A stretch of 64,000 nt of DNA from Phallusia fumigata (taxonomy: Eukaryota; Chordata; Ascidiacea; Phlebobranchia; Ascidiidae). Each line of letters begins with the position of its first letter. Position 1 is the first letter of the stretch. A model generated the notes under the pieces. It saw nothing but the letters and a program-made list of their open reading frames with translations. It did not search any database and had not been told where the DNA came from. Below are positions 1-12,200 of the stretch, piece after piece. The stretch is from NCBI GenBank assembly GCA_008931825.1, contig QXVZ01032838.1:18145-82144 (forward strand), in the 5' to 3' direction. The position numbers and the translations under genes are program-made.

Positions 1-2521
1 AAATGTCTACTACTCAACATGTACAACATGTCGTATACGTATTGTCGGAGATCTCTGGATGTCGGTCAATTTATGGTTAAGCATGGCGTAGATGAGATAA
101 TGGTTTGTTTCAAGGGTGAAAAAGATCAGCACAAATTATCAATGTCAAAAAACTAAAAACTGCGTTCGTCAATGCACGAAAACAACACTTTGCAATTATT
201 TTGGGGTTCTGAGTATCGCTACTCTATACTTATTTCCAAAAAGGTTATGCGCAGACACTTTAATTTCGTATTTGCCAATCCACAGAGGGTACTTTTGTCT
301 CAAAGTTTATGAGCTTTTCATTGTAACAAGCACAAATCCTGTTCCGCTCCCTCGAACGAAGCATTCCAGTTTAAATGCTGAATCCAAAGCAAATATACAC
401 AGTGTTACGTTTAAACAGAAACTTCCCACATACTGACAACATCGTTGTACGATCCCAGGAACGGACTTTGAAAAGGAGTGGTCGAGCTGTCAATCAAACC
501 TGTAATCACACAGAATTGATCAATGATGTTTACAAGGCGTCTTTGCCAACACGCTTACGATCAAAAACTGATGCTTACTTCAGCAGCCATGTATGGCCAG
601 TGTTTTGTACACATATACATTGGTTTTGGTTTTACACTCTAAACATACCTGGATCCGGGGTGGCCATGATTTTGCTGTTGGAAATTTGATACACTTGTAT
701 TTCACAAGACTTTGCGTTATTAAAGTATTCCAAAAGCCAAATTGGTAGACCGACAAGCCTCAACACTCTCTATATTTGTCTCAACCCCTACAAATACGAT
801 TAAAATCAGTTGCTGGTGTGGAGATTTGCAGTGAATGTCAACAAAATCTGACTATACTTCCGAATTCAGTCGAACTTCAGTCGAAAGTTTCAACCACGTT
901 AGATTAAAGCAAAATCGCAAGAGATTCGCCACCCAACCACTCACGGCTCTGGTCAAAACCAATAATTCCTAATCCTATTCATTGACTGATTGTCAAGGAC
1001 AACATATTTATAAACACAGGGCAGAAAAACATCTAGCACACACTGCACATGCTCCTTGCTTCATTCCAACCTCGTCTAACTCTTAACGTAACAAAGAACT
1101 TTTTGTGAACACTAAATGTGAAACTAGTGCTGTTGACCTTAACTTCAGCGCTGCCAGACTCTACTTGTCTCGTAAAGTTTAAAGCAATCCAAACACCCAG
1201 GGTCGTAAATTGCCAAACTTTTGGTCCCAAACCCATATTGCCAGTGACTAGCATGCATTGTAGCACAGACCAGACCCATGTGGTTTAATTATTTACTATC
1301 AGCGGGGTGGGTTAAAACGCAACTGAATGACTCGATATCATCAGCAGCGTTTCCCAAATATTTACCGTCAGGCGTTGTGTAGCCCAACCCTTGTTTAGCG
1401 CAAAAATTCCTCAATGTGTTTGACGATTGATCGGTTTCTGTGCAATTGTGGCGATTGCCTTCCTGTAAAGTTTACATATGAACGTGGTGATGTAAAAGTA
1501 CACAAGATAAGTGCTACCATCGTTTAGAGGCTGTTTGTTAAATTGCTGATGTCATTTGCTTTTGTGGATACGTTTTATACAGTTGAGTGTCTTTTGCGAT
1601 GTCCGAATGCACAAACTTGAAACGGTTGGTCCATGTGACGAGTTTTCTCCAAATAATTAAAACGTTTTGTTTATCGTTGCAAGCCCCGTGTGGACTCAAC
1701 TCAACAAACATATTTACCACATCAAATTGCTAGGGATATAAAATCCGGTATATTTTATTGTATAATTACAATGGTGTATGACTCGGCGTGACTGTAACAA
1801 AGTACAAATCAAACGTAACGAAGCTGGTGTTCTCAAGCCTTGGCCGCATTATCCAAAAATTATGTATTATGTGTAAAACTTTGGCGCCTTTGGTTACAAT
1901 GCCAAACAATAACTAAACTAACACCAGTATACACTGCAAATTTGCCCTAACATGTGACGTATTTTGGTCCGTTTCCCGTAACATCACAGCTGCGCATATT
2001 ATAGCTAAAAAGCGGAAATAGCGACAATGCCCTGTCTGTTTATATCAGGGCCTTAACAGTTTACTGTATTCAGCATCAAAAAGTCAAACTTTAGCAAACG
2101 TTTGCTTGGAACATTAGATGCTGTGATCGCGTTTTTACCGAAGACACAAGTATTCCCTTTGTTTTATGCTTGCATGGCAGGAGAGTGCTTTAGTCTGAAC
2201 GCAGTTGGTTTTAACGTAAAGTAAATCTAATGTAGCGTTAATCGACAGTAAATTATTTAGCCAGTGTTTTTTGCTTGGCCAATTCTACTACTGGCACAAG
2301 CGTGGCATAGAAATTCGGCTGCACAAGTCATACCACGGTATATTTCAAAGGTCCACATTTTTCCTGGTCAGTCATAGTGGTAATGTAGTTTTCTGAAATG
2401 TCTAAAGAGGCAAAAGATCTGATCTACATCACGTGAAAATGTCAGACTATCCACAGAGCCAAGCAAATCTGCTAACAAAGCTTGTTTGCGGATTTTGTTA
2501 TCTTCTGAAAACACCATAACA
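1..2521. other. Left flank without recognised gene
   Basis: AT-rich sequence. The longest open stretches (about 100 codons at 116-436 and 375-689) have the composition of random AT-rich reading frames and match no family I know. Nothing RNA-like was recognised. The last 100 bases hold a TCACGTGA palindrome (2429-2436) close upstream of the membrane-protein reading frame. That is a possible bHLH-ZIP (USF/MITF-type) site, but it is unproven. Confidence 0.4.
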
Positions 2522-3640
2522 ATGTCAAGTTTGCCTGAAGAACCAGCTACATCTTCTTCAAGTCATCAATTTATCATCAGACAACCCAGAGCTCCTCCGG
2601 AAGATCACAACCTCTTTCCATCTCGAAGATTCAATCCTCCTCCTGCACCAGTCCACCACAGAAGAACAAGACACGATCCCAACCGAGGAACATCATCCAG
2701 TCTTCCTGATGACTTTTATGATGAGCAGGATTGTGGGATCCAGAGTCTTCCACGCAGGAGAAGTTTTGGGTTTCCCTCTAGGAGGAGAAGACGGGAGCGT
2801 GTGAGGACGGAGGACCTCCCTATGTCGGTAAGAAGCTTCCTTGATGGTAACCATGACGATGAGAGAATTACTGTAGAGTATCAGACCTGGCTACTCGATT
2901 ACGACTCGGACCCGGAAGTACCCGTAGGACGAATTCCCACGCCCCCTCCTCTTCCCTCCGCTCCCCCTCTCCCTTCTAGGGTCACATCACATACGCGGAG
3001 ATTGTGTAAACCTGGAGGAATATGCATCATGATCCTCGGAGTGTCTGGTGCCGCGTTCATATTGCTCGGCATCGCTTTTCTCGCGAACAGCTTCGGAAAC
3101 TTGCCGCAGAAGACAGTCGATGATCGCTTGGTCGGCATCTGCTTGGCCGGTACCGGCGTCTTCTTTGTCCTCTGCATCGTGGCGTCGCACTGCTACACAG
3201 AAATCAAAGCTTGTCGACGTCGAACCCGAGACAGTGGTGGTGCGGATGAACCCGAAACTTTACGCTCATCCAGCTTTTCTTCCGCTGCTCCGAGCGCCCT
3301 GTCGTGCACTTTCGCAAGTGGGGAACCACCCAATATCGACTTTAACCCCGTGGTGATAATAGGGGACATGAGTCGGCGCGCCAGCGTCCTGACAAAGAAA
3401 TCCAGCATCTCTTCGACAGGCGCGCGGCCGCCGCCTAACACCGAGACCGTGCCGGTGTTAATAACCTCCAACAACAATCGCTTTGTGATTCTGCCGATCG
3501 GCGACGAATCTCGACGCTTTAGGCGAACCGTAAGCGACGCTAGGTGGAGACAAAGAGACCCGTTTTATGCTGGTGACCGAAGTAGGCGGGCGAACTCCCT
3601 GACCGCCATGTTGAATGCATGGGGCAAGTCTTTACACTAA
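2522..3640 (+). CDS. Two-pass transmembrane protein, family not recognised
   Basis: An open frame of 372 codons in one block, clearly more GC-rich than its surroundings and with protein-like composition. I start it at the ATG at 2522 (context AACAATG). The frame is open a little further upstream but without an earlier ATG nearby. The first 160 residues are polar and low-complexity: a serine run, arginine clusters around 78-93, an acidic stretch at 107-132, then a proline-rich segment (138-152, PPPLPSAPPLP) that resembles SH3/EVH1 ligands. Two hydrophobic segments follow at about 166-188 and 203-223, separated by a short loop, then a basic stop-transfer patch (CRRRTR). The last 140 residues are polar and rich in Ser/Arg (RRAS, RRTVS, RRANS), which look like basophilic kinase sites. 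Both termini would lie on the same side of the membrane. The layout recalls small two-pass vertebrate families such as TMEM100/TMEM200, but I see no decisive motif. It may be the last exon of a longer gene, and it converges with basonuclin. Confidence 0.7.
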   Translation: MSSLPEEPATSSSSHQFIIRQPRAPPEDHNLFPSRRFNPPPAPVHHRRTRHDPNRGTSSSLPDDFYDEQDCGIQSLPRRRSFGFPSRRRRRERVRTEDLPMSVRSFLDGNHDDERITVEYQTWLLDYDSDPEVPVGRIPTPPPLPSAPPLPSRVTSHTRRLCKPGGICIMILGVSGAAFILLGIAFLANSFGNLPQKTVDDRLVGICLAGTGVFFVLCIVASHCYTEIKACRRRTRDSGGADEPETLRSSSFSSAAPSALSCTFASGEPPNIDFNPVVIIGDMSRRASVLTKKSSISSTGARPPPNTETVPVLITSNNNRFVILPIGDESRRFRRTVSDARWRQRDPFYAGDRSRRANSLTAMLNAWGKSLH

Positions 3641-4661
3641 TTTGAAAAGTAAAGATGGTAAGGGATGGTTGCCTTGTTCCACGTGCGAAAAACAGCGGCA
3701 TTTATGTTTGCTTATGTAACTTGTGTCTTGTTTTGCAAAGGGATTTAAACAACCACAATGAAGTTTTTTAATCTATGGATAATGTTTCAGGTTTTGGCAG
3801 CGTCGCTGTAATATGACATTACTCTTTGACCTGAATATTTTTCTCATGCATGTCACTGGGATGGTTACTGGTTAACACAGCTGGTAGATAAGCTCGTATG
3901 AGGACACTAATTTAAGCGCCCTAGTAATCCTGTTTGTATTCGGATTTCGAAAACGTGACAGTAGTGTAAACAACATGGAGGCACAAAAATACCGTGGTTG
4001 TTTATTTTTGTGGCACAAGCGAGAGAAAAAGGAAAAAGGGGAATCACGTGATCTGATGGGCTTGGCACAAAATCGAAAGGCACGCTGACACATTTTGGCA
4101 CCGGATAATGTAAGAATGTTTCGATTCAAATGCTTGGATTTACTGCGGTGTATAAACAAATAACGAAGTTGGTAATAGGTTACTTAAAACTGGAACTTAA
4201 ACCGTATGTAAAGCTTTTCTATCTCTAAACCAGACAAATCATTTTAGGACTACAAAGTCCACTTAATCGTCAATGTGTTGGGTTTTGCGTATGCCTTATA
4301 ACTCAATGGATAGATTTAACCAGGCTTTATAGATTGACTTGAAGTTTGAATTTACAGACTCCAATATAACGTTTTAGTTTAGATGCAAATGAGTAAAGAG
4401 GGTCCTGGTTGATATTTCACAAAGCAAGAAGTTGCCAATAGTGGCCAACACATACAAATGCCCTGTAGTAATTTGCAACATGTTTTATAGCAACCCCTTT
4501 AGAAGGGACTCATAAGGTTTGGTTTAAACACGAGAAAGCACCTTCAAGTCCATGTTCGTCCTACGAGCACGTTTTTGGCACAGTGACAAAAGAAACACAT
4601 GTTTGTGAAGACTTATAGGTAACTCCCAACCCACGGGCGTTAAACATGCAAAAAATGTGGA

Positions 4662-4667
4662 AATAAA
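4662..4667 (+). terminator. Candidate poly(A) signal of the membrane-protein gene
   Basis: AATAAA on the plus strand about 1 kb after the stop at 3640, and the first clear canonical hexamer I saw downstream. An earlier non-canonical signal could be used instead. Confidence 0.25.
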
Positions 4668-5279
4668 TGAAGCACGGAACACACACATACACTGCACTGG
4701 AACAAATAGTAACGCGGCGTCTTTAGACGAGAATATGTAGGTGGGCAATACATAGTAAGATTAGGAGGATTCGGAAGCTGGAAGCGATTAGTGCGTAGAA
4801 ATGCAGAATACAGAATACCGAATCTTGGCGAAGTTTGTTGTGATTAGGTGAATGAAGTAAAGTATACATGGTATTTATTGGAGTTACTTTGTTTCTTAAA
4901 CTTTACTTGTGCATTTGCGGTGGCATGGCAAAAAAAAATAGGGATAGATCTGTTCGAAATAATGTTCTAAGGGATTTGGAAATGCATCATGATCCAACAT
5001 TGTACATCGCTGTATTACTGCGAGCGGAAAATATAGCACAAAACGACGTTTACAAAGATAGGTAGCAATATCTAGTGAACACTCGTACACGGAACAACAT
5101 AGAAGCAGGGACTGAAAAATAACACAAAAGTTTGGTAGCTTGTGTGGAACTGCAAGGAACTTGGAACAGAGGTTACTGCAAAAATATGAACTAGCTAAAA
5201 TGGCGTTGGAGCTTTGATATCACATGCACTAGTGATTTTGATTGACTCTTAATGGCTGAAAATGAGACGTTTTTCATCT

Positions 5280-5285
5280 TTTATT
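5280..5285 (-). terminator. Candidate poly(A) signal of basonuclin
   Basis: The minus strand reads AATAAA here, about 400 bases beyond the basonuclin stop codon. This would give a 3' UTR of ordinary length. It was picked by position and motif only. Confidence 0.35.
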
Positions 5286-5685
5286 TTTGTCTCTTTGACG
5301 TTGACATCTAAATGCGTTGGATTTTATCCAAGTAACTAATATATATATAAACGCCATACGGTTACCACGTTGGTACCCAAACATAAATGACGGTACCACT
5401 GGGTTCAACTAAACCAAGTTTACGCGTGGTTTCAATAGTTTTGCAAATCATCATTTTCTACTGTGGATGACGATTGCAAATGCTGACTGTCATGGCTAAG
5501 ACATGTTAATCTTTAATGTCATGGCGAGGTACAAATGTACCAACTGCGACGCATACATTGTGTAGTAGGCAGCAAATTACAAGGCATGTACTGCAACTGA
5601 GCTAAAGCGAACAACAAAAACACATATAACGACGCAATAGTTAACAGATATATCAAAGAGTTTGTAATTTTTTAACAAGCGTGCT

Positions 5686-6230
5686 TTAGCTTTGCGGGTG
5701 GTACGCCAGACTGCGGTGGAGGTTGGGATTCTGACTATGTCTGTTTCTGCTTCTGACTGATGTGAACATCATGTCACAGCCAGGAACTGTGCACTGGTGC
5801 ATCTCACGTAGGTGAACCGACTTGAAATGCACGCGCAGCGTTCCCTTGTTGCTGTACATGCGTTTACAAATGCTGCACTGCACCGGCCCTGTCTTCCAAG
5901 TGTTGCCCTCCATATTCAATGTAGGGTCGTCCATTTCGGTGACACTGCTGAACGGGGAGCCGAGGCCAGTCATCAGACAGCGGTCAGCATCGCTTGTTAG
6001 GCTTTCCGCTGCTGAAATGCCCATAGAAGTTGGCACATCGTTAGGTAACATCGGTCGGTTGTTGTTAGCGGCAAAAGCGGCTGCCCACAAAGCGGTGTTC
6101 ATCCACCCCCGGTTGAACAATCCCTGGCCAGGGACTGAACTGCGGGTAGCAGCGGTGGTGGGCATGTTCGGGGCGAATAGAAGTGAAGGTGTTTGCGGGA
6201 ATAAAGGGTTGTTCCACATCGGCAAGAATC
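5686..6230 (-). CDS. bnc: Basonuclin terminal exon with C-terminal zinc-finger pair
   Basis: 545 nt after GTTGTAG, ending with the TAA stop. After about 110 variable residues it encodes the basonuclin C-terminal finger pair. Finger one is [18 protein letters not shown]...H, followed by the linker VHLREMH. Finger two is C-x4-C (CTVPGC), then [15 protein letters not shown]. These are near-identical to the last pair of vertebrate BNC1/BNC2, and the protein ends soon after them, as it does there. This is the strongest single piece of evidence for the gene. Confidence 0.96.
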
Positions 6231-9200
6231 CTACAACAACGTTGTTATCAAATTTTGATTAACAATTGTTCAGTTGCGGCGTTTTAGAATTTACTCGCTA
6301 TGTATCTTGAACCTAAGTTTAAATCTAAACCCAAAAGAGGTTTCAAACGTCAAAGAATTCGATTAATCTTAAGTGAAACCAAATCTCTATACGGACTTAA
6401 AACCGAATATGTGTACTTTATTGTAAAGTGAGTCGAAATCTGAAGCAAAAGTTTATACCTGTGAACGAATTAGTTGGATCGCCAGCAGAATAAGCTTTGG
6501 CGTGTGACGAAAACGCAGAAGCTTGTGAGATATCCACATGCGGTTTGTACATGGATTGCCCGAATGAAGGTTGGACAGAAAACCTCCGCTTCCACGCTGA
6601 GTTGTCTTCGTCGCTGTAATCGCGATCGTTGACGGAATTCGCGAATGTCGTGACTGGAGCTGACTTGCGACGCTTCGGATCCGACGCGTGGTCGTCTATT
6701 CGTACGGAATTCGCGTCCGGAGATTTAGCTTCGCTCTCATGAGAGTCGTGGACCCGCTTGTTAAGTGACGAAGTTGAGCCGCCGTGGCTGCGAGGTGACT
6801 GCTCCCAGTGTCTGGCGCGACCGTTATTCGGGAGGCAACTTTCCGCAAGCTTCCGCTCTTCCACCCGGGGAGCCGGACTGCGACGTACGTCACGGTCACG
6901 TGCTTCGTCACGCTTCACTGGCTTCTCTGACTCATCGATAGTTGACGTAGATTTTCGTGCAATCTGCATCGGTGTGGAAATCAGCGGAACCGGGTATTCC
7001 ACGTCACGTCGCGGTAGGGGCGGGATGACTGTACTCACCGAACGTCGTTTATTGTTGTGATCAAAATGCTTTGTGACGTCATAGCGCGTTTCGTCGACCG
7101 AGAGTTTTCGTCCGGCGGCGATTTTTGACAGACCGTAGGCGGCGTTGTTTCTGTTGTTCAACTTGAACTGGTGTGCTGAGTAAGGATCGCTGGCTGCCGT
7201 TGGGTTCAGCTGGAACGGCAACATTCCTGTGTTCGGATACTTGGAGAAGGATCCGCTGCCGTAAGCCTTCATGGTCTCCTCGAAAACCCGACGATACACC
7301 GCGTACACGTCGCTAGATGACGCGACAGAGCCGATATCTGACGCGCCTTGGGCCGCTGACGAATTGTCGCCGATTCTCATCGGAATGTGACCAGACTGCG
7401 GGACTTGTGACGTCACAGACGAGTTGTGACGTAGAGTGCTGGTTGGATGAGGATGATTTTTCGGCTCGGGTTTCGTTTCTTTCTCGTGTCTGAAGGGGAG
7501 ACTCGGGGCTGAGGGGCCGCAGATTCCTGGCAAGAGCTGCTCCTTTAGTTTCTCAGTCATTCCGGCGGTCTGTGTGCTGATCCTTGGATCGCTGTACAGT
7601 CCCCGCAGCTTCAGTTTACTGAAAAGGTTAACAAAATGTTTTGACTGAATTCAAAACAGCATTTGCCGTTGACACGTTGGTGACCAAGAAAATTTCTCAA
7701 AATAAAATGATTTTTAGGTGTTAGAAAATTGTTTAAAGGCTCAAAAGCTATACAACAAGCGTCGAAACAGGGACATGGTTTTTGTTATAATGTACATTTC
7801 TACAGTATTTGTAAAAGTCAATAAAAACAACAGTAATAACTTAGAGGTTTGTTTTTCACGCAGCTTAAACTTTGTCAGTTGCTCAGGCTTAGCAGCGAGT
7901 TTACGTGATCCGGCAGCTATGTTAAAATCTGCTCCAAACAGTTGGCAAGTTGACTGTGGTATGTTTACAGTAACCAGAACTACACAAGGGAATTTTGGTA
8001 GCAATGATCAGTGGGTTTTACCCGAACGTTCCTGCGTCAATTGTTTTGTTTATAAATCCCATGATTTTTTGTTTCTATTCTTCTGGTAGTTGCGGTCAGC
8101 GCAAGGCAAAATGGTCATTCATTTTAACTAATGTCGTGGTAAATGCCGTTGTGCAAAAGCTATTTTACGGCTGATGCCACTAAAACAAACTGTTTACATT
8201 TTTGCATTCCGCTAGATGGCAATATTGAGGTAAATACTAAAGATCTGAAGTTGGTAGAAAATCATAACGACGTTTGTAGAAACAAAACTCCTAACGAACA
8301 ACCCCCGATTATCGTAAATGCTTGAATTAGTAGGAATACCATTACTTAGCTTAGGCGTAAACCACCATTGTGTGAAGAAATGAGTCAGACAGCGTAAATT
8401 TTGGCTAAAAAAAAACAATTTTGTCATGACTTTTCATCTTCAATTACCGTTTTTTAATTATTTTTCTATGTTAGTTTTTCTATTTTAGTTTTTCTTATTA
8501 AGCCCAGCCCTAGTTGTGTGTTTGGTTGCTAAATAAAGCTTTTACGGATATTTTCCCTTGGAATTCCGGGATCACCGACTTGTATACATATGAATAGATT
8601 GTAACTTAAACGTTTCTGCAAACGTTCAATAGCGTATATTACATAGTATTTGGCGTCTAATCATCACAAACTCAGGCCAAAGTTGTGGCTGTGATTGTTT
8701 ATGTGTTCGTGCATAGCTGACAAAGCATGCATAAAAACGTGTCTCGGATTTAAGGAATGTCACCAAGTTCTCTAAATGTCACGGTCAAGTTTGTGTCGGT
8801 TGAGTGGAGAAGATAACGAGTGGCCAAATATTGAACGAGTTTAAAGTTACGATGACTCCGCAACCCTGGTTCCCGATTTATCGCACGAATTGTCAACTAC
8901 TAATGCAGCCCGTTGTCGGTGAATGCCAAATCTCTACTTGCGTGAATGCGCTGGCACGGTTTAAAACAAAGGTCGCTTAACAATCGAGCCACACAGCTTT
9001 CGGTCGATGTTAGTATTTCTCAAACTTTTTTCGATGCGACGCGTTCGAAAAGTTGGTTGGACTTTCGACGCACCAGCGATAAGAATTTAACAAAGACGCT
9101 TATTTTTAAAGTTGTTCTTTTCTTATTACAAAAAAGAAAAGAACCTTATTTATATATTATTGAAATGGAGGCGATGGCTTGATCGTTTTTACCAATTTAT

Positions 9201-12200
9201 TACTTATTTGAGTCACGAAACAAAATTGTAGTGCAGCGCTCTGGAAAATAAAAATCAACGCACAGTTTAAAATCCATGGTCCAAAACGCCCTAGTACTGT
9301 GTTGATACATTGTGCTGATGTAATCGCCAAATGTTAATTTATCACATGTCAGGGTATTAACACATTAAAACATTCAAACGTAGTAACTTTGTCTTTTGCT
9401 AAGTTGAAAAAGAACCCGCTTTTATGCGTGGAAACTTATCCCAGAACGAGGTTTTTGGTCACGAAGGCGTCAACGCAGGGAAACTGCTGTATTGATTTTG
9501 GGTTGGTTCGTCTCCCTGACTGACAAAGCGTGTGTTGCGAGAAAAATGAGAAAAAGGCATAGATTTTTTTATTGTACTAACTTTAAAACCTATACTGCAA
9601 GTTAAGAGGTAAAATTGTTTCGCCTGAAGCAAAGTGTGAAGACTATTGCATAACACAGCACTACACTTGAACTTTCGCTCTTGTCTTTGCGTAACACGGG
9701 CTTCCTGGAAAACCCGCATGCCACAACATGGCGCGAAACGCATTCAGATGATCTTCCAGTGCTGTTTACATGATTACGAAACAATCAAGCTGGGAAACTG
9801 TTGAATCTCAACCGTCAAACTTTACTTAAAACACGTTATTGTCCCCCAATAATAAGGTACAGGCCAGTACTTTGTTTCGTTTCGAAAAGCGATTCCTTCC
9901 CGACGACGACAGCAGCGTTTGTCGAAACGTGGAAAATGTTTTAAACACAAGTACTGGTTTGTATATTTTACTGATAACATTTTAAACCATGAATCGCATA
10001 CATTATTACTGTCGAGTTTAGGCAAAACAAAAGCGTCCATTTGCCTTGCTTTAAGTTTCAAAATATGACTTGCAAATTATGCGAAGGCCTTTGTTTATTA
10101 TTTACAAGTGTGTAAGCTTCTAGTGTTTATTTCATTCGCTACAATGGTGTAGTATTATTTCGCTACTTTTACTACTTTAACCGCTGAATGCAGCGATTCA
10201 CGCTATATCAGTGAACATGTTGACTTATATACTAGTGCGGTATTACCCTAACAATACATAGAGTTGAGTGCGCCATACAAGTTAGCTCTAGTATGCTGCA
10301 AGTTTTCGGATCTTTAATCGTCTGTCCGAGGTTTAGAGCAATAACCGGCCTATTGTGTCTTCCATTCTTATCGTCAATTTGTTCTCGTGTATGAGCTCAC
10401 CTGTGTAGATTCGCATTAGCGCTGTGTCGGTCTCTGCTCCTCTTGGACGGGAACGTTGCGTTGCAGCCCGGCACAGAGCATTGCCACATCTCCTTCAGGT
10501 GAACGTTCTTGATGTGAAGTTTCACGCTGAAAAAAAGCGAACGCCGACGTAAAACAACCAGTTCCGATATCGTGTAGTAAAACACAAGCAGTAAATACAA
10601 TCAAAAACGTAAGAAGGTTTAAGTGGATTTAAATTTGAGCAGTATATGTTAAAAATGTCATTTCCCTTTTTAGCAGCCTAACTGAATAGGGACTGTACAG
10701 TATACATATGTTTATCGCCGTTTGTTTTTATATTTGTCTGTTGGTAACAAAAATCTCCTTTTTTTGTCGATGTTTTTCTTACTACTTCTTTATATTCCTA
10801 TCGATATTAACTTGTATTTTCCAAACCATACACAAACTGAAGACATGCTAGAGGAAGAACCACGTCACAGACCGCCTGTAATTTTCCAGCATGTATGTAG
10901 GTCTGCCCAACAATGGCATAGTTGAGGAGTTTTCCGGTACTTCTTTACCCACAGGAACGCAAAGCGCAAACCCAAACACTGACAAGTTGCAGCTTAAAAT
11001 AGCCCGGTAATGGCCACCTATGCCTTGGCCCGCGGTCGCTAAAAATAGACTAAAACCGATTTCAAACGCTAACGTGGATCAACGAGATAGTCGAGGTGAA
11101 ATTGACAACTGCTGTCGTGTCACTATAGGAAGGACATTTTTAATTACCGGATTCCTCTTTGGAATGTAAGCATCGCGAGCTAGTACCAAGTTTTCGACAA
11201 CCACAACACAATCATAATCACTGGTCGCGTTCGTATCGCGCTTTGACAATTAATTGCCGGTTGTTCGGTTGTGTAAGTTACTTCCTTATTTGTCCTCTGC
11301 TGTGGAATTTTTGTGTCACAAACGTGATTTTAATCCAGCTTAAAGAGCAAACTTTATTTGGTCTTTCAAGTAGAAAAAAAATGGTTTAATTTTTATTGAT
11401 GAAATAGCACCAGGAATTTTCTTACCTGTAAACGTTTTTAAACTCCTTTCCACAAAGATGACAGTTTCTGGATCTGGTAGGAATCCAAACTCCTCCATGT
11501 ATTTCTCCCCCAGGAAGGCAGAAGTCCTTTGATGACATCTTCCCTTGATCTGGAAGTCCATCAAGGACTCCACGATGCTCGGATGTTGGAGTACCGTCCT
11601 CATTCAAATTATTTCTTCCCGCATCCGAACCACAACGTTGCTGGGAGGAGGAAGATAAAAACGTCAAGTTCGTGGTGGAGGATTTTTGAAGCATTTGACA
11701 ACGATTTTTATTTATCTCAGTCGTCGGGCTTCTCGTATCCAATGGTGTAAAGCTGGCTTCATCCTCATCACACTCATCTGGCGAATACTTGATATTGCTC
11801 TTACGCATCCGGTAACCATGGTTACCAAAAGAGGAAAACGGTTTCTCCGGATCGGAGTACGATCCGTCGCATAAACTTGTCGAAGTCTTTCGAGAGTTTG
11901 GAACGGAGTTTGAGCGCCGAAAGAGAAGAGCGTGCGATGAGGAGGGGATGTCAGAATAAGTGTAGTCTTCCATAAAGTCCTCATCTTTGTTTGCGGATGC
12001 AACAGACTGAATGGAACCTCCGGACCTGTCTTCATCCGTGGAATCATCATCACTGCTCGGTTTTGAACTGTCATCCTTTGGTGTTTTGTCGTCCGGGAAT
12101 TCGGTTTTAACTGCCTCGTTGATTGGTTTGCTTAGGTTGTCTTGGGATTGGTTGGTAGCGTTTGTGTTTCGCGCACTAGATAAGTGAGCAAGCAGCCATG

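Larger units (their letters stand above)
3641..5685. other. Convergent 3' region between the membrane-protein gene and basonuclin
   Basis: No gene recognised. The stretch probably contains both 3' UTRs. On the plus strand an AATAAA occurs at 4662-4667, and on the minus strand one lies at 5280-5285. A TCACGTGA palindrome lies at 4044-4051. The short open frames on both strands look random. Confidence 0.4.

Noticed and set aside
5228-5240. ACTAGTGATTTTG, identical to the central part of the animal microRNA miR-7
   Set aside because: The miR-7 seed (GGAAGAC) is absent just upstream and I see no hairpin partner, so it is a chance 13-mer.
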